From contig NZ_BLVZ01000007.1 in NCBI RefSeq assembly GCF_015471405.1, positions 1-64,000 on the forward strand: a stretch of DNA of 64,000 nucleotides, in the 5' to 3' direction. Positions 16,007-28,273 of this stretch are shown here, piece by piece. The DNA is from Pseudomonas cichorii. GTDB taxonomy: Bacteria > Pseudomonadota > Gammaproteobacteria > Pseudomonadales > Pseudomonadaceae. The first letter of the stretch is position 1. Every line of letters starts with the position of its first letter. The notes below the pieces were generated by a model. It was not told the origin of the DNA and did not search any database. It saw only the letters and a program-made list of their open reading frames with translations. The translations under genes were made by a program, and so were the position numbers.

Positions 16007-18109
16007 ATGGCTCGTACTACTCCGATTAACCGCTACCGTAACATCGGTATCGTTGCTCACGTGGATGCTGGTAAAACCACGACCACCGAGCGCGTCCTTT
16101 TTTACACTGGCGTAAACCACAAAATGGGCGAGGTGCATGATGGCGCCGCGACCATGGACTGGATGGTTCAAGAGCAGGAGCGGGGTATTACCATTACTTC
16201 CGCTGCAACCACAGCCTTCTGGGCTGGTTCTGCCAAGCAATTCGACAAGTATCGCTTCAACATCATCGATACCCCCGGCCACGTTGACTTCACTATTGAA
16301 GTAGAGCGTTCGCTGCGTGTTCTCGACGGTGCTGTCGTGGTTTTCTGCGGTACTTCGGGCGTTGAGCCTCAGTCGGAAACCGTATGGCGTCAAGCCAACA
16401 AATACGGCGTTCCGCGTCTTGTTTATGTAAACAAGATGGACCGTGCTGGTGCGAACTTCCTGCGCGTGATCGGTCAGATCAAGCAGCGTCTGGGTCACAC
16501 TCCAGTGCCAATCCAGTTGGCTATCGGTGCAGAAGACAATTTCCAGGGTCAGATCGATCTGATGACCATGGAAGCTGTTTACTGGGATGATGCTGACAAG
16601 GGTATGGCTGCTCGTCGCGAAGCGATCCCTGCTGAACTGCAGGAATTGGCTGAAGAGTGGCGCAGCAACATGGTTGAAGCTGCTGCTGAAGCCAGCGAAG
16701 AGCTGATGAACAAGTACCTCGAGGGCGAAGAGCTTTCCATCGAGGAAATCAAGGGCGCACTGCGTCAGCGTACAATCGCTGGTGAAATCGTTCTTGCTGT
16801 TTGTGGTTCTTCCTTCAAGAACAAGGGTGTTCCCCTGGTTCTCGACGCCGTTATCGACTACCTGCCAGCACCAGTCGACATTCCTGCCATCAAGGGTTCC
16901 GACCCGGATGACGAGACTGTTGAAATGGAGCGTCATGCAGACGACAACGAGCCGTTCTCGGCTCTGGCGTTCAAGATCGCTACCGACCCATTCGTGGGTA
17001 CCTTGACCTTTGCTCGCGTTTACTCGGGCGTGTTGAGCTCCGGCGACGGCGTTATCAACTCGGTAAAAGGCAAGAAAGAGCGCGTGGGTCGTATGGTGCA
17101 AATGCACGCAAACACCCGTGAAGAGATCAAGGAAGTACGCGCTGGCGACATCGCGGCCCTGATCGGCATGAAGGACGTCACCACTGGTGATACCCTCTGC
17201 TCCGCTGAAAAGCCAATCATCCTGGTTCGCATGGACTTCCCGGAGCCGGTTATTTCGGTTGCCGTTGAGCCAAAAACCAAGGATGACCAGGAAAAAATGG
17301 GTATCGCTCTGGGCAAACTCGCTCAGGAAGACCCGTCTTTCCGCGTCAAGACTGATGAAGAGACTGGTCAAACGATCATCTCTGGCATGGGCGAATTGCA
17401 CCTGGACATCCTGGTTGACCGGATGCGCCGTGAGTTCAACGTCGAAGCCAACATCGGTAAACCACAGGTTTCCTATCGTGAGAAGATCACGAAGGCTTGT
17501 GAGATCGAAGGCAAGTTCGTTCGTCAGTCCGGCGGTCGTGGTCAGTTTGGCCATTGCTGGATCCGTTTTGCCCCTGCTGATGAAGGTCAGGAAGGTCTGC
17601 AATTCGTGAACGAAGTGGTTGGTGGTGTTGTTCCTAAGGAATACATCCCTGCTATCCAGAAGGGTATCGAAGAGCAGATGAAGAACGGTGTTGTTGCCGG
17701 CTATCCGCTGATCGGCCTGAAGGCTACCGTTTTCGATGGTTCTTACCACGACGTCGACTCCAACGAGATGGCGTTCAAGGTGGCGGCCTCCATGGCGACC
17801 AAGCAACTGGCTACCAAAGGTGGCGGTGTTGTTCTTGAGCCGATCATGAAGGTTGAAGTTGTAACACCTGAGGACTACATGGGTGACGTGATGGGTGACC
17901 TGAACCGTCGTCGTGGTCTGATCCAGGGTATGGAAGATACGGTTTCCGGCAAGGTTATCCGCGCCGAAGTTCCGTTGGGTGAGATGTTCGGTTATGCAAC
18001 CGACGTCCGCTCCATGTCTCAGGGTCGCGCGAGCTACTCTATGGAATTCTCCAAATACTCCGAAGCTCCGTCGAATGTCGTCGAAGCTATCGTTAAAAAA
18101 CAAGGCTGA
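16007..18109 (+). CDS. fusA: Elongation factor G
   Basis: GTPase that drives translocation and, with RRF, ribosome recycling. The 700-aa protein has the P-loop HVDAGKTT near residue 17, the switch region [19 protein letters not shown] and NKMD motifs. It is the only EF-G gene in the window and lies between rpsG and tuf in the standard str order. Confidence 0.98.
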   Translation: MARTTPINRYRNIGIVAHVDAGKTTTTERVLFYTGVNHKMGEVHDGAATMDWMVQEQERGITITSAATTAFWAGSAKQFDKYRFNIIDTPGHVDFTIEVERSLRVLDGAVVVFCGTSGVEPQSETVWRQANKYGVPRLVYVNKMDRAGANFLRVIGQIKQRLGHTPVPIQLAIGAEDNFQGQIDLMTMEAVYWDDADKGMAARREAIPAELQELAEEWRSNMVEAAAEASEELMNKYLEGEELSIEEIKGALRQRTIAGEIVLAVCGSSFKNKGVPLVLDAVIDYLPAPVDIPAIKGSDPDDETVEMERHADDNEPFSALAFKIATDPFVGTLTFARVYSGVLSSGDGVINSVKGKKERVGRMVQMHANTREEIKEVRAGDIAALIGMKDVTTGDTLCSAEKPIILVRMDFPEPVISVAVEPKTKDDQEKMGIALGKLAQEDPSFRVKTDEETGQTIISGMGELHLDILVDRMRREFNVEANIGKPQVSYREKITKACEIEGKFVRQSGGRGQFGHCWIRFAPADEGQEGLQFVNEVVGGVVPKEYIPAIQKGIEEQMKNGVVAGYPLIGLKATVFDGSYHDVDSNEMAFKVAASMATKQLATKGGGVVLEPIMKVEVVTPEDYMGDVMGDLNRRRGLIQGMEDTVSGKVIRAEVPLGEMFGYATDVRSMSQGRASYSMEFSKYSEAPSNVVEAIVKKQG

Positions 18110-18140
18110 TTCAGCCCCTTTAGGCTAGGAGTTCACTGTC

Positions 18141-19334
<1,194 letters not shown>

Positions 19335-19347
19335 GCGTTGATTCAAG

Positions 19348-19376
19348 AAAAAGCCTCCGCTTGCGGGGGCTTTTTT
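19348..19376 (+). terminator. Intrinsic terminator of the str operon
   Basis: AAGCCTCCGC (19351-19360), loop TT, GCGGGGGCTT with one T-G pair, flanked by A and T runs (AAAAA/TTTTTT). Confidence 0.9.
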
Positions 19377-19382
19377 ATTGGG

Positions 19383-19411
19383 TTGACACTCTGTTAGCTC
19401 GTCTATAGAAT
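19383..19411 (+). promoter_or_regulatory. Promoter of the S10 operon
   Basis: Consensus TTGACA (19383-19388), 17-bp spacer, TAGAAT (19406-19411). It starts 7 bases after the tuf terminator's T run. The predicted leader before rpsJ is only about 57 nt. Confidence 0.85.
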
Positions 19412-19474
19412 TGCGCCTCCTTTTAACGGGCGTATTGCGCTCGGTGGGAACAGCAATCTGGAGTCTGAAATCCA

Positions 19475-19786
19475 ATGCAAAATCAGCAAATCCGTATCAG
19501 GTTGAAGGCTTTTGACCATCGCCTGATCGACCAATCAACCCAGGAAATCGTGGAAACCGCGAAACGTACTGGTGCTCAGGTGCGTGGTCCAATTCCACTG
19601 CCGACCCGTAAAGAGCGGTTCACCGTTCTGGTTTCCCCGCACGTCAACAAAGACGCGCGCGACCAGTACGAGATCCGCACTCATAAGCGCGTTCTGGACA
19701 TCGTCCAGCCAACGGATAAAACCGTTGATGCTCTTATGAAGCTTGATCTTGCGGCCGGTGTGGAAGTGCAGATCAGCCTCGGCTAA
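19475..19786 (+). CDS. rpsJ: 30S ribosomal protein S10
   Basis: Small-subunit protein that also acts as NusE in transcription antitermination and contacts NusG. 103 aa, [19 protein letters not shown], with the conserved GPIPLPT loop. First gene of the S10 operon. Confidence 0.98.
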
Positions 19787-19867
19787 GACTCGGGTCTTAG
19801 TCGTGTAACGCTCTGAAATGGGCGGCCATAGCGGGTGAAAGCCCCGTACACTCATGAGGTTTACAAC

Positions 19868-20503
19868 ATGACTATTGGTGTAGTCGGTCGTAAATGCGGT
19901 ATGACCCGTATTTTCACCGAAGAAGGTGTCTCCATTCCGGTCACGGTCATTGAGATCGAGCCGAATCGCGTCACTCAGTTCAAAACCGAAGAAACCGATG
20001 GCTATCGTGCAGTGCAAGTCACTGTCGGCGAGCGTCGCGCTTCGCGTGTTACAGCTGCTCAAGCTGGCCACTTCGCCAAGGCGAATGTAGCTGCTGGTCG
20101 CACTGTTCTTGAGTTCCGTCTTGAAGAAGGCGAATACAAGGCTGGCGATCTGATCAACGCTGAAATCTTCGCTGCTGGTCAACTGGTTGATGTAACCGGT
20201 CAGTCCAAAGGTAAGGGTTTCCAGGGTACGATCAAGCGCTGGAATTTCCGTGGCCAGGATAACACCCACGGTAACTCCGTATCCCACCGCGTCCCAGGCT
20301 CTATCGGCCAGTGCCAGACTCCTGGTCGTGTATTCAAGGGCAAAAAAATGTCCGGTCATATGGGCGCTGAGCGCGTGACCGTGCAGTCCCTCGAAGTAGT
20401 GCGCGTGGACGCTGAACGCAATCTGTTGTTGGTCAAGGGCGCTGTTCCTGGCGCTACTGGCGGCAATCTGGTTGTACGTCCAGCAGCCAAGGCTCGCGGT
20501 TAA
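19868..20503 (+). CDS. rplC: 50S ribosomal protein L3
   Basis: Early-assembly protein near the peptidyl-transferase centre. 211 aa from ATG 19868 ([20 protein letters not shown]); the frame extends to 19835 but the longer start adds non-family residues. The [19 protein letters not shown] loop, site of a conserved methylated glutamine (family knowledge), is present. Confidence 0.98.
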   Translation: MTIGVVGRKCGMTRIFTEEGVSIPVTVIEIEPNRVTQFKTEETDGYRAVQVTVGERRASRVTAAQAGHFAKANVAAGRTVLEFRLEEGEYKAGDLINAEIFAAGQLVDVTGQSKGKGFQGTIKRWNFRGQDNTHGNSVSHRVPGSIGQCQTPGRVFKGKKMSGHMGAERVTVQSLEVVRVDAERNLLLVKGAVPGATGGNLVVRPAAKARG

Positions 20504-20515
20504 GGGGAAGCTGAC

Positions 20516-21118
20516 ATGCAATTAAATGTAAATGACGCTCAAGCAATCGAAGTTTCCGAACTGACATTTGGCGGCGAATTCAACGAGACACTGGTGCACC
20601 AGGCAGTCGTAGCCTACATGGCTGGCGGTCGTCAGGGCAGCAAGCAGCAAAAGACCCGTTCCGACGTTTCCGGTGGCGGCAAGCGCCCATGGCGTCAGAA
20701 GGGTACTGGTCGCGCTCGTGCCGGTACTATCCGTAGCCCAATCTGGCGTGGCGGCGGTACCACTTTCGCAGCACGTCCTCAGGACCACAGCCAGAAACTC
20801 AACAAGAAGATGTATCGCGCTGCTCTGCGTTCCATCCTTGGCGAGCTGGTTCGTACTGAACGTCTGGTCGTGGTTCAGGACTTCGCTGTTGAAGCACCGA
20901 AAACCAAAGATCTGCTGAACAAGCTGAATGGCATGGGTCTGACTGATGTTCTGATCGTGTCTGACGCTGTTGATCAGAATCTGTACCTGGCTGCTCGTAA
21001 CCTGCCTCACGTCGACGTACGTGATGTTCAAGGTTCCGATCCAGTTAGTCTGATCGCATACGACAAAGTGTTGATCACTGTGTCGGCCGTGAAGAAATTC
21101 GAGGAGCTGCTGGGATGA
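20516..21118 (+). CDS. rplD: 50S ribosomal protein L4
   Basis: 23S rRNA-binding protein with a long loop lining the exit tunnel ([20 protein letters not shown]). In E. coli L4 represses the S10 operon, but the short rpsJ leader here makes that mechanism doubtful. 200 aa; its end overlaps rplW by 4 bases. Confidence 0.98.
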
Positions 21119-21414
21119 ACCAGGAACGCGTATTTAAAGTTCTACTTGGCCCGCACGTTTCCGAGAAGGCCACGGTTCTGGCTGACAAGAAAGGCCAGTT
21201 CGTTTTCAAGGTTGCTACTGATGCAACCAAGCTGGAAATCAAGAAGGCCGTCGAAAGCCTGTTCAGCGTGAAAGTAGAGCGTGTTACTACCCTGAATGTT
21301 CTGGGTAAGAGCAAGCGCACTGCTCGCGGTCTGGGCAAGCGTAATGACTGGAAGAAGGCAGTTATCTCCCTTCAGCCAGGCCAAGATCTCGATTTCAGCA
21401 GCAGTGCTGAGTAA
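21115..21414 (+). CDS. rplW: 50S ribosomal protein L23
   Basis: Exit-tunnel rim protein and docking site for trigger factor and SRP. 99 aa, with [19 protein letters not shown] and the C-terminal [15 protein letters not shown]. Overlaps the rplD stop (ATGA). Confidence 0.97.
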
Positions 21415-21428
21415 GGAAGGGGTGCATC

Positions 21429-22253
21429 ATGGCAATCGTTAAATGCAAACCGACTTCCCCTGGCCGCCGTTTTGTGGTCAAGGTGGTCAATCAGGAGCTG
21501 CATAAAGGCGCTCCTCACGCACCGCTGCTCGAGAAAAAATCGAAGTCTGGTGGTCGTAACAACAATGGCCGTATCACTACACGTCACGTGGGTGGTGGTC
21601 ATAAGCAGCACTATCGTTTGGTTGACTTCCGTCGCAACGACAAAGATGGCATCGCTGCCACTGTCGAGCGTATCGAATACGATCCAAACCGTACTGCTCA
21701 CATCGCTCTGCTGCTGTACGCAGATGGCGAGCGCCGCTACATCATCGCCCCTAAAGGCGTGAGTGCTGGCGACCAGCTGATTGCTGGTGCTTTGGCTCCA
21801 ATCAAGCCGGGCAACGCTCTTCAACTGCGCAACATCCCAGTTGGTAGCACCGTACACGGCATCGAACTGAAGCCAGGTAAAGGCGCACAGATCGCTCGTT
21901 CCGCTGGTGCTTCTGCACAGCTGATCGCTCGTGAAGGCGTGTACGTTACCCTGCGTCTTCGCTCCGGTGAAATGCGCAAAGTACTGGCTGAATGCCGTGC
22001 AACGCTTGGCGAAGTCTCGAACTCCGAGCACAGCCTGCGTTCCCTGGGTAAAGCTGGTGCCAAACGCTGGCGTGGCGTTCGCCCAACCGTTCGTGGTGTT
22101 GCCATGAACCCGGTTGACCACCCACATGGTGGTGGTGAAGGTCGTACCTCTGGTGGTCGTCATCCGGTATCGCCGTGGGGCTTCCCGACTAAGGGCGCGA
22201 AGACTCGTGGTAATAAGCGTACCGACAAAATGATCGTCCGTCGTCGCAAGTAA
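21429..22253 (+). CDS. rplB: 50S ribosomal protein L2
   Basis: Highly conserved protein needed for subunit association and peptidyl transfer. 274 aa, with the signature [20 protein letters not shown] near the C-terminus, including the conserved histidine of HPHGGGEG. Confidence 0.99.
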   Translation: MAIVKCKPTSPGRRFVVKVVNQELHKGAPHAPLLEKKSKSGGRNNNGRITTRHVGGGHKQHYRLVDFRRNDKDGIAATVERIEYDPNRTAHIALLLYADGERRYIIAPKGVSAGDQLIAGALAPIKPGNALQLRNIPVGSTVHGIELKPGKGAQIARSAGASAQLIAREGVYVTLRLRSGEMRKVLAECRATLGEVSNSEHSLRSLGKAGAKRWRGVRPTVRGVAMNPVDHPHGGGEGRTSGGRHPVSPWGFPTKGAKTRGNKRTDKMIVRRRK

Positions 22254-22269
22254 ATAGAGGGATACGACA

Positions 22270-22545
22270 GTGCCACGTTCTCTGAAAAAAGGTCCTTTTA
22301 TTGATCTTCACCTACTGAAGAAGATCGAAGTGGCGGCGGAAAAGAACGATCGCAAACCAGTGAAAACCTGGTCGCGCCGTTCGATGATCCTGCCACAAAT
22401 GGTCGGTCTGACCATTGCTGTGCATAACGGTCGTCAACATGTTCCAGTTCTCGTGAACGAAGACATGGTCGGCCATAAACTGGGCGAGTTTGCCGGTACC
22501 CGCACTTATCGTGGGCACGTGGCAGACAAGAAAGCCAAGCGTTAA
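22270..22545 (+). CDS. rpsS: 30S ribosomal protein S19
   Basis: 30S head protein contacting the A-site finger. 91 aa from GTG 22270 ([20 protein letters not shown]), with [13 protein letters not shown]. Spaced 16 bases from rplB and 13 from rplV. Confidence 0.98.
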   Translation: MPRSLKKGPFIDLHLLKKIEVAAEKNDRKPVKTWSRRSMILPQMVGLTIAVHNGRQHVPVLVNEDMVGHKLGEFAGTRTYRGHVADKKAKR

Positions 22546-22558
22546 GGGGTAAGGAACG

Positions 22559-22891
22559 ATGGAAGTAGCCGCTAAGTTGTCGGGCGCTCGAATCTCCGCC
22601 CAGAAAGCCCGCTTGGTCGCCGACCAGATCCGCGGGAAGAAGGTGGGCGAAGCGCTCAACCTGTTGGCTTTCAGCAGTAAGAAAGCCGCCGAGATCCTGA
22701 AGAAAGTGCTGGAGTCGGCTGTAGCCAACGCCGAGCATAACGAAGGCGCAGACGTTGATGACCTGAAGGTCTCCACCGTTTTCGTCAACGAAGGGCGTTC
22801 GCTGAAGCGCATCATGCCACGTGCCAAAGGCCGTGCTGATCGCATCGTCAAGCGGTCTTGCCATATCACTGTCAAGGTCGCTGACAAGTAA
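22559..22891 (+). CDS. rplV: 50S ribosomal protein L22
   Basis: Its beta-hairpin loop lines the exit tunnel near the macrolide site; the loop [14 protein letters not shown] is intact. 110 aa. Shares the S10 operon with rpsS and rpsC. Confidence 0.98.
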   Translation: MEVAAKLSGARISAQKARLVADQIRGKKVGEALNLLAFSSKKAAEILKKVLESAVANAEHNEGADVDDLKVSTVFVNEGRSLKRIMPRAKGRADRIVKRSCHITVKVADK

Positions 22892-22904
22892 CGGAGTCGA
22901 AGAG

Positions 22905-23591
22905 ATGGGTCAGAAAGTACATCCCATTGGCATTCGCCTGGGAATCGTCAAGGAGCACACCTCCGTCTGGTACGCAGACGGTCGCACTTACGCAGACTAC
23001 CTGCTGGCAGATCTGCAGGTGCGTGAGTACCTCCAAGACAAACTAAAAAGCGCGTCCGTAAGCCGTATCGATATCCATCGTCCGGCTCAGACAGCACGCA
23101 TCACCATCCACACCGCTCGTCCAGGTATCGTTATCGGGAAGAAAGGTGAAGATGTTGAGAAGCTGCGTCAGGACCTGACCAAGCAAATGGGTGTGCCTGT
23201 GCACATTAATATCGAAGAGATCCGCAAGCCGGAGCTCGACGGTATGCTGGTTGCGCAGAGCGTAGCTCAGCAGCTGGAGCGCCGCGTAATGTTCCGTCGC
23301 GCTATGAAGCGCGCTGTACAGAACGCCATGCGCATTGGTGCCAAAGGCATCAAAATCCAAGTGAGCGGTCGTCTCGGCGGTGCTGAAATCGCACGTACTG
23401 AATGGTATCGCGAAGGTCGTGTGCCACTGCACACCCTGCGTGCCGACATCGACTATGCCAACTACGAAGCTCACACCACTTATGGTGTGATCGGTGTAAA
23501 GGTTTGGATCTTCAAAGGCGAAGTAATTGGTGGTCGCCAAGAAGAACTGAAACCACAAGCACCAGCGCCTCGTAAAAAAGCTGCTAAGTAA
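22905..23591 (+). CDS. rpsC: 30S ribosomal protein S3
   Basis: mRNA-entry protein with a KH domain ([17 protein letters not shown]). 228 aa from ATG 22905 ([20 protein letters not shown]); the frame runs back to 22821 inside rplV and that extension is rejected. Confidence 0.98.
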   Translation: MGQKVHPIGIRLGIVKEHTSVWYADGRTYADYLLADLQVREYLQDKLKSASVSRIDIHRPAQTARITIHTARPGIVIGKKGEDVEKLRQDLTKQMGVPVHINIEEIRKPELDGMLVAQSVAQQLERRVMFRRAMKRAVQNAMRIGAKGIKIQVSGRLGGAEIARTEWYREGRVPLHTLRADIDYANYEAHTTYGVIGVKVWIFKGEVIGGRQEELKPQAPAPRKKAAK

Positions 23592-23603
23592 GGGGTACGC
23601 CAA

Positions 23604-24017
23604 ATGTTGCAACCAAAGCGTACGAAGTTCCGCAAGCAAATGACTGGCCACAACCGTGGTCTGGCATTGCGCGGTAGCAAAGTCAGCTTCGGCGAGTTCG
23701 CGCTGAAGTCTGTTGCTCGTGGTCGTCTCACCGCTCGTCAGATCGAGTCAGCGCGTCGTGCACTGACACGTCACGTTAAACGTGGCGGCAAGATCTGGAT
23801 CCGTGTATTCCCGGACAAGCCTATTTCCAAAAAGCCCCTCGAAGTTCGTATGGGTAAAGGTAAGGGTAACGTCGAGTACTGGGTTGCCCAGATTCAGCCA
23901 GGCAAAGTCCTGTATGAAATCGAGGGTGTTACTGAAGAGCTGGCGCGTGAGGCTTTCGCCCTGGCTGCTGCAAAGCTGCCGCTCGCCACCTCCTTTGTTA
24001 AGCGGACGGTGATGTGA
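23604..24017 (+). CDS. rplP: 50S ribosomal protein L16
   Basis: Late-assembly protein that helps position A-site tRNA. 137 aa, [20 protein letters not shown], with [13 protein letters not shown]. The stop overlaps the rpmC start (ATGTGATGA). Confidence 0.98.
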
Positions 24018-24208
24018 TGAAAGCGAATGAACTTCGTGAAAAATCAGCACAGCAGCTGAACGAGCAACTGCTCGGCCTGCTGCGCGACCAGTTCAATCTG
24101 CGTATGCAGAAAGCAACTGGCCAGTTGGGGCAGTCTCACCTGCTCTCGCAAGTTAAGCGTGACATCGCTCGCGTGAAGACTGTGCTCAACCAGCAGGCAG
24201 GTAAGTAA
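24017..24208 (+). CDS. rpmC: 50S ribosomal protein L29
   Basis: Small exit-tunnel protein, 63 aa from ATG 24017 ([18 protein letters not shown]). The alternative GTG at 24014 is one codon longer. Coupled to rplP by a one-base overlap. Confidence 0.96.
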
Positions 24209-24210
24209 TC

Positions 24211-24477
24211 ATGGCTGAAGCCGAAAAAACCGTCCGTACGCTGACTGGCCGTGTTGTCAGCGACAAGATGGACAAGACCATCACCGTTCTGATTGAGCGT
24301 CGCGTCAAGCACCCAATCTACGGTAAATACGTTAAGCGTTCGACTAAGCTGCACGCGCACGACGAAACCAATCAGTGCCATATCGGCGACAAGGTCACTA
24401 TTCGTGAAACTCGTCCGGTAGCCAAGACCAAGTCTTGGGCGTTGGTTGATATCCTCGAACGCGCTGTGGAAGTCTAA
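24211..24477 (+). CDS. rpsQ: 30S ribosomal protein S17
   Basis: OB-fold 16S rRNA-binding protein, 88 aa ([20 protein letters not shown], then [13 protein letters not shown]). Last gene of the S10 operon; rplN follows 23 bases later with no visible terminator. Confidence 0.98.
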   Translation: MAEAEKTVRTLTGRVVSDKMDKTITVLIERRVKHPIYGKYVKRSTKLHAHDETNQCHIGDKVTIRETRPVAKTKSWALVDILERAVEV

Positions 24478-24500
24478 GGACTAGGGGTCGGAGAAATTAT

Positions 24501-24869
24501 ATGATTCAGACTCAATCCATGCTCGATGTGGCCGATAACAGCGGCGCTCGCCGCGTTATGTGCATCAAGGTGCTGGGTGGCTCCCATCGTCGTTACGCTG
24601 GTATCGGTGACATCATCAAAGTGACCGTCAAGGAAGCAATTCCACGCGGTAAGGTGAAAAAAGGCCAAGTGATGACTGCTGTTGTAGTCCGCACTCGCCA
24701 CGGTGTTCGTCGTGCAGACGGCTCCATCATCCGCTTCGATGGCAACGCTGCTGTTCTGTTGAACAACAAGCAAGAGCCGATCGGTACCCGTATCTTTGGG
24801 CCAGTGACCCGTGAACTTCGTACTGAGAAGTTCATGAAGATCGTCTCGCTCGCCCCAGAAGTACTGTAA
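24501..24869 (+). CDS. rplN: 50S ribosomal protein L14
   Basis: Bridge protein at the subunit interface, 122 aa ([31 protein letters not shown]). First gene of the spc block. Confidence 0.98.
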   Translation: MIQTQSMLDVADNSGARRVMCIKVLGGSHRRYAGIGDIIKVTVKEAIPRGKVKKGQVMTAVVVRTRHGVRRADGSIIRFDGNAAVLLNNKQEPIGTRIFGPVTRELRTEKFMKIVSLAPEVL

Positions 24870-24880
24870 GGAGATCCGAC

Positions 24881-25195
24881 ATGCAAAAGATTCGTCGTGA
24901 CGACGAGATCATCGTGATCGCCGGCAAAGACAAAGGTAAGCGCGGTAAGGTGCTCAAGGTTCTCGCTGATGACCGTCTGGTCGTTGGTGGGATCAACCTG
25001 GTGAAGCGTCATACCAAGCCAAACCCGATGTCGGGCGTACAGGGCGGTATCGTCGAGAAAGAAGCGCCACTGCACGCTTCCAACGTCGCCATTTTCAACG
25101 GCGCAACCAACAAGGCTGACCGCGTTGGTTTCAAAGTTGAAGACGGCAAGAAAATTCGTGTCTTCAAGTCGACCCAAAAAGCGGTTGATGCTTGA
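24881..25195 (+). CDS. rplX: 50S ribosomal protein L24
   Basis: Assembly-initiator protein with a KOW motif ([17 protein letters not shown]) at residues 11-28; 104 aa. Follows rplN by 11 bases, with AAGGAG just upstream. Confidence 0.98.
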   Translation: MQKIRRDDEIIVIAGKDKGKRGKVLKVLADDRLVVGGINLVKRHTKPNPMSGVQGGIVEKEAPLHASNVAIFNGATNKADRVGFKVEDGKKIRVFKSTQKAVDA

Positions 25196-25215
25196 ACACT
25201 GCTAGGTAGAAGACC

Positions 25216-25755
25216 ATGGCACGACTAAAAGAGATTTACCGGAAGGAAATCGCTCCGAAGCTTAAGGAAGAACTTAAGCTGGCGAACGTGATGGAAGTTC
25301 CGCGCGTTACCAAAATCACCCTGAACATGGGTCTGGGCGAAGCGATCGGCGACAAGAAAGTCATCGAGCACGCTGTTGCTGACCTGGAAAAGATCACCGG
25401 TCAAAAAGTTGTTGTGACTTACGCTCGGAAATCCATCGCTGGCTTTAAAGTCCGTGAAGGTTGGCCGATCGGCGTCAAAGTAACTCTGCGCCGCGATCGT
25501 ATGTACGAATTCCTGGATCGTCTGCTGTCGATCTCCCTGCCTCGGGTTCGCGACTTCCGCGGCCTGAATGCCAAGTCCTTCGATGGTCGTGGTAACTACA
25601 GCATGGGCGTTAAAGAGCAGATCATCTTCCCGGAAATCGACTACGACAAGATCGATGCTCTCCGCGGTCTGGACATTACCCTGACCACCACTGCCAAGAA
25701 CGATGACGAAGGCCGCGCACTGCTGCGTGCTTTCAAATTCCCGTTCCGCAACTGA
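25216..25755 (+). CDS. rplE: 50S ribosomal protein L5
   Basis: 5S rRNA- and P-site tRNA-contacting protein, 179 aa ([20 protein letters not shown]; signature [13 protein letters not shown]). The next gene, rpsN, follows 13 bases later. Confidence 0.98.
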   Translation: MARLKEIYRKEIAPKLKEELKLANVMEVPRVTKITLNMGLGEAIGDKKVIEHAVADLEKITGQKVVVTYARKSIAGFKVREGWPIGVKVTLRRDRMYEFLDRLLSISLPRVRDFRGLNAKSFDGRGNYSMGVKEQIIFPEIDYDKIDALRGLDITLTTTAKNDDEGRALLRAFKFPFRN

Positions 25756-25768
25756 TTGGAGTAGGAAA

Positions 25769-26074
25769 ATGGCCAAGAAGAGCATGAAAAACCGTGAGCT
25801 GAAGCGTCAGCTCACTGTTGCCAAGTTCGCCGTAAAGCGTGCAGCGCTCAAAGCAATCATCGTTGATCTGAACGCAAGTCCAGAAGCGCGTTGGGAAGCT
25901 ACCGTAGCTCTGCAGAAGCAACCACGTGACGCAAGCGCTTCGCGCATGCGTAACCGTTGCCGCATCACCGGTCGTCCACACGGCGTCTATCGCAAGTTCG
26001 GCCTTGGCCGTAACAAGCTGCGTGAAGCAGCAATGCGTGGTGACGTTCCAGGTCTGGTTAAAGCCAGCTGGTAA
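25769..26074 (+). CDS. rpsN: 30S ribosomal protein S14
   Basis: 30S head protein, 101 aa from ATG 25769 ([20 protein letters not shown]). This is the long, zinc-free form: no CxxC pairs flank the [19 protein letters not shown] signature. The longer frame from 25703 lies in rplE and is rejected. A hairpin and a new promoter follow. Confidence 0.97.
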   Translation: MAKKSMKNRELKRQLTVAKFAVKRAALKAIIVDLNASPEARWEATVALQKQPRDASASRMRNRCRITGRPHGVYRKFGLGRNKLREAAMRGDVPGLVKASW

Positions 26075-26139
26075 GACGTACCTCTCGCTACCTGTCGTCG
26101 GTTTCGCAAGAAATCGACGCCAGGTAAGCCGGGAAATCA

Positions 26140-26165
26140 AATCAAGCCCCTTTTGGGGCTTGATT
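26140..26165 (+). terminator. Hairpin terminator between rpsN and rpsH
   Basis: Perfect 11-bp stem AATCAAGCCCC (26140-26150), loop TTTT, GGGGCTTGATT (26155-26165), followed by CGTTTC. A second long imperfect hairpin (TACCTG...CAGGTA, about 26090-26127) precedes it. Confidence 0.7.
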
Positions 26166-26188
26166 CGTTTCTAGTGTAGGTCTAGAAT
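26160..26188 (+). promoter_or_regulatory. Internal promoter for rpsH-rplF-...-secY
   Basis: TTGATT (26160-26165, inside the 3' arm of the preceding hairpin), 17-bp spacer, and TAGAAT (26183-26188). The start is predicted near 26195, 93 bases before rpsH. Confidence 0.7.
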
Positions 26189-26287
26189 TGCCGGCTCGCC
26201 TGAGCCCGTGTTTTTACTTGCCCGGAAAATCTCGGCGACAAGCTGTAGCCGCAAGGCTAATTATTTTGTATTAGGAGCGTCTAGCCC

Positions 26288-26680
26288 ATGAGTATGCAGG
26301 ACCCGTTAGCGGACATGCTAACTCGTATCCGTAATGCCCAGATGGCTGAAAAGCCCGTCGTGAGCATGCCATCTTCCACGTTGAAGGTTGCTGTAGCCAA
26401 AGTCCTGAAAGACGAAGGTTACATTGCGGGTTATCAGATCAGCAGCGAAATCAAACCGTTGCTGTCCATCGAGCTGAAGTACTTCGAAGGCCGTCCAGTC
26501 ATCGAAGAAGTGAAGCGCGTCAGCCGCCCAGGCTTGCGTCAGTACAAGTCCTCCGATGATCTGCCAAAAGTTCGTGGCGGTCTCGGTGTGTCTATCGTCT
26601 CCACCAACAAAGGTGTGATGACGGATCGTGCTGCGCGCGCTGCCGGTGTCGGTGGCGAAGTGCTTTGCACTGTGTTCTAA
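26288..26680 (+). CDS. rpsH: 30S ribosomal protein S8
   Basis: Primary 16S rRNA binder and, in E. coli, the repressor of the spc operon. 130 aa ([21 protein letters not shown]-terminal [20 protein letters not shown]). Here it is the first gene after an internal terminator-promoter pair. Confidence 0.98.
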   Translation: MSMQDPLADMLTRIRNAQMAEKPVVSMPSSTLKVAVAKVLKDEGYIAGYQISSEIKPLLSIELKYFEGRPVIEEVKRVSRPGLRQYKSSDDLPKVRGGLGVSIVSTNKGVMTDRAARAAGVGGEVLCTVF

Positions 26681-26692
26681 GGGGGGATAAGC

Positions 26693-27226
26693 ATGTCACG
26701 CGTAGCTAAGAACCCCGTTAAGTTGCCATCCGGCGTCGAGATCAAACTCGTCGGCCAGCAGCTTTCGGTGAAGGGTGCCAAGGGTACTCTGGAACTGAAC
26801 GTCCATTCGTCCGTTGAAATTGTTGAAGAAGCTGGTGAGCTGCGTTTTTCTGCTCGCAATGGCGATCAACAGACTCGCGCAATGGCAGGCACAACTCGTG
26901 CACTGGTTAACAACATGGTCCAGGGCGTAAGCCAAGGCTTCGAGCGTAAGCTCCAGCTGGTCGGTGTTGGTTACAAAGCGCAAGCAAAAGGCTCGGTCCT
27001 GAACCTGGCACTTGGCTTCTCGCACCCGGTGGATTACGAATTGCCAAATGGCATTACCGCTGAGACCCCCAACCAGACCGATATCCTGATTCGTGGTATC
27101 GACAAGCAGTTGGTTGGTCAAGTGGCCGCTGAGATCCGCGACTTCCGCCGTCCTGAGCCGTACAAAGGCAAAGGTGTGCGTTACGCAGACGAAGTCGTCC
27201 GCCGTAAAGAAGCCAAGAAGAAGTAG
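26693..27226 (+). CDS. rplF: 50S ribosomal protein L6
   Basis: Large-subunit protein near the sarcin-ricin loop, 177 aa ([20 protein letters not shown]; signature [16 protein letters not shown]). Starts 12 bases after rpsH. Confidence 0.98.
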   Translation: MSRVAKNPVKLPSGVEIKLVGQQLSVKGAKGTLELNVHSSVEIVEEAGELRFSARNGDQQTRAMAGTTRALVNNMVQGVSQGFERKLQLVGVGYKAQAKGSVLNLALGFSHPVDYELPNGITAETPNQTDILIRGIDKQLVGQVAAEIRDFRRPEPYKGKGVRYADEVVRRKEAKKK

Positions 27227-27236
27227 GGCATAGCAA

Positions 27237-27587
27237 ATGACCGTCAAAAAAGTTACCCGACTGCGTCGCGCTCGCAAAGCACGCCTGAAAATGCACGAAC
27301 TAGAAGTCGTGCGTCTCTGCGTGCACCGCTCTTCGCAGCACATTTATGCCCAGGTCATTTCGGCCGACGGCAGCAAAGTCCTGGCAAGCGCCTCGACTTT
27401 GGACAAAGAACTGCGTGATGGCGCCACTGGCAACATCGACGCGGCCACTAAGGTTGGCAAGCTGGTCGCCGAGCGTGCAAAAGCCGCTGGCGTATCGCAA
27501 GTGGCTTTCGACCGTTCTGGCTTCAAGTACCACGGCCGTGTCAAAGCGCTGGCTGATGCTGCTCGTGAAGGCGGGCTGGAGTTCTAA
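27237..27587 (+). CDS. rplR: 50S ribosomal protein L18
   Basis: 5S rRNA-binding protein, 116 aa ([40 protein letters not shown]). Ten bases after rplF and four before rpsE. Confidence 0.98.
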   Translation: MTVKKVTRLRRARKARLKMHELEVVRLCVHRSSQHIYAQVISADGSKVLASASTLDKELRDGATGNIDAATKVGKLVAERAKAAGVSQVAFDRSGFKYHGRVKALADAAREGGLEF

Positions 27588-27590
27588 GTT

Positions 27591-28091
27591 ATGGCAAATA
27601 ACGACCAAAAACGCGACGAAGGCTACATCGAGAAGCTGGTTCAAGTTAACCGCGTGGCCAAAACCGTAAAAGGCGGCCGTATCTTCACTTTCACTGCGTT
27701 GACCGTAGTGGGTGATGGTAAAGGGCGTGTTGGCTTCGGCCGTGGCAAGTCACGTGAAGTGCCTGCTGCAATCCAGAAAGCGATGGAAGCTGCTCGCCGC
27801 AACATGATCCAAGTCGATCTGAACGGCACCACTCTGCAGTACGCAATGAAGTCTGCTCATGGCGCTTCCAAGGTGTACATGCAGCCTGCTTCTGAAGGTA
27901 CCGGTATCATCGCTGGCGGCGCTATGCGCGCAGTGCTGGAAGTTGCTGGTGTCCAGAACGTATTGGCCAAGTGCTACGGCTCTACTAACCCTGTAAACGT
28001 GGTTCACGCCACTTTCAAGGGTCTGAAGGGCATGCAGTCTCCTGAGTCCATTGCTGCCAAGCGTGGCAAGCGTGTTGAGGAGATCATCTGA
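27591..28091 (+). CDS. rpsE: 30S ribosomal protein S5
   Basis: mRNA-channel helicase-site and fidelity protein, 166 aa. The spectinomycin-loop region [20 protein letters not shown] is intact. Followed 2 bases later by rpmD. Confidence 0.98.
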   Translation: MANNDQKRDEGYIEKLVQVNRVAKTVKGGRIFTFTALTVVGDGKGRVGFGRGKSREVPAAIQKAMEAARRNMIQVDLNGTTLQYAMKSAHGASKVYMQPASEGTGIIAGGAMRAVLEVAGVQNVLAKCYGSTNPVNVVHATFKGLKGMQSPESIAAKRGKRVEEII

Positions 28092-28093
28092 TC

Positions 28094-28270
28094 ATGGCTA
28101 CCGTTAAAGTAACGCTGATCAAAAGCACCGCCGGCCGTCTCCCTAACCACAAACTGTGCGTTAAGGGTCTGGGTCTGCGTCGCATCGGTCACACTGTAGA
28201 AGTCCAGGATACTCCCGAAAATCGCGGGATGATCAACAAGGCTTACTACATGCTGCGAGTCGAGGGTTAA
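28094..28270 (+). CDS. rpmD: 50S ribosomal protein L30
   Basis: Small large-subunit protein, 58 aa, translated here by eye: it begins [20 protein letters not shown] and contains the signature [20 protein letters not shown] 28094 lies 2 bases after the rpsE stop, and rplO starts 3 bases after its own stop. Confidence 0.96.
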   Translation: MATVKVTLIKSTAGRLPNHKLCVKGLGLRRIGHTVEVQDTPENRGMINKAYYMLRVEG

Positions 28271-28273
28271 TCG

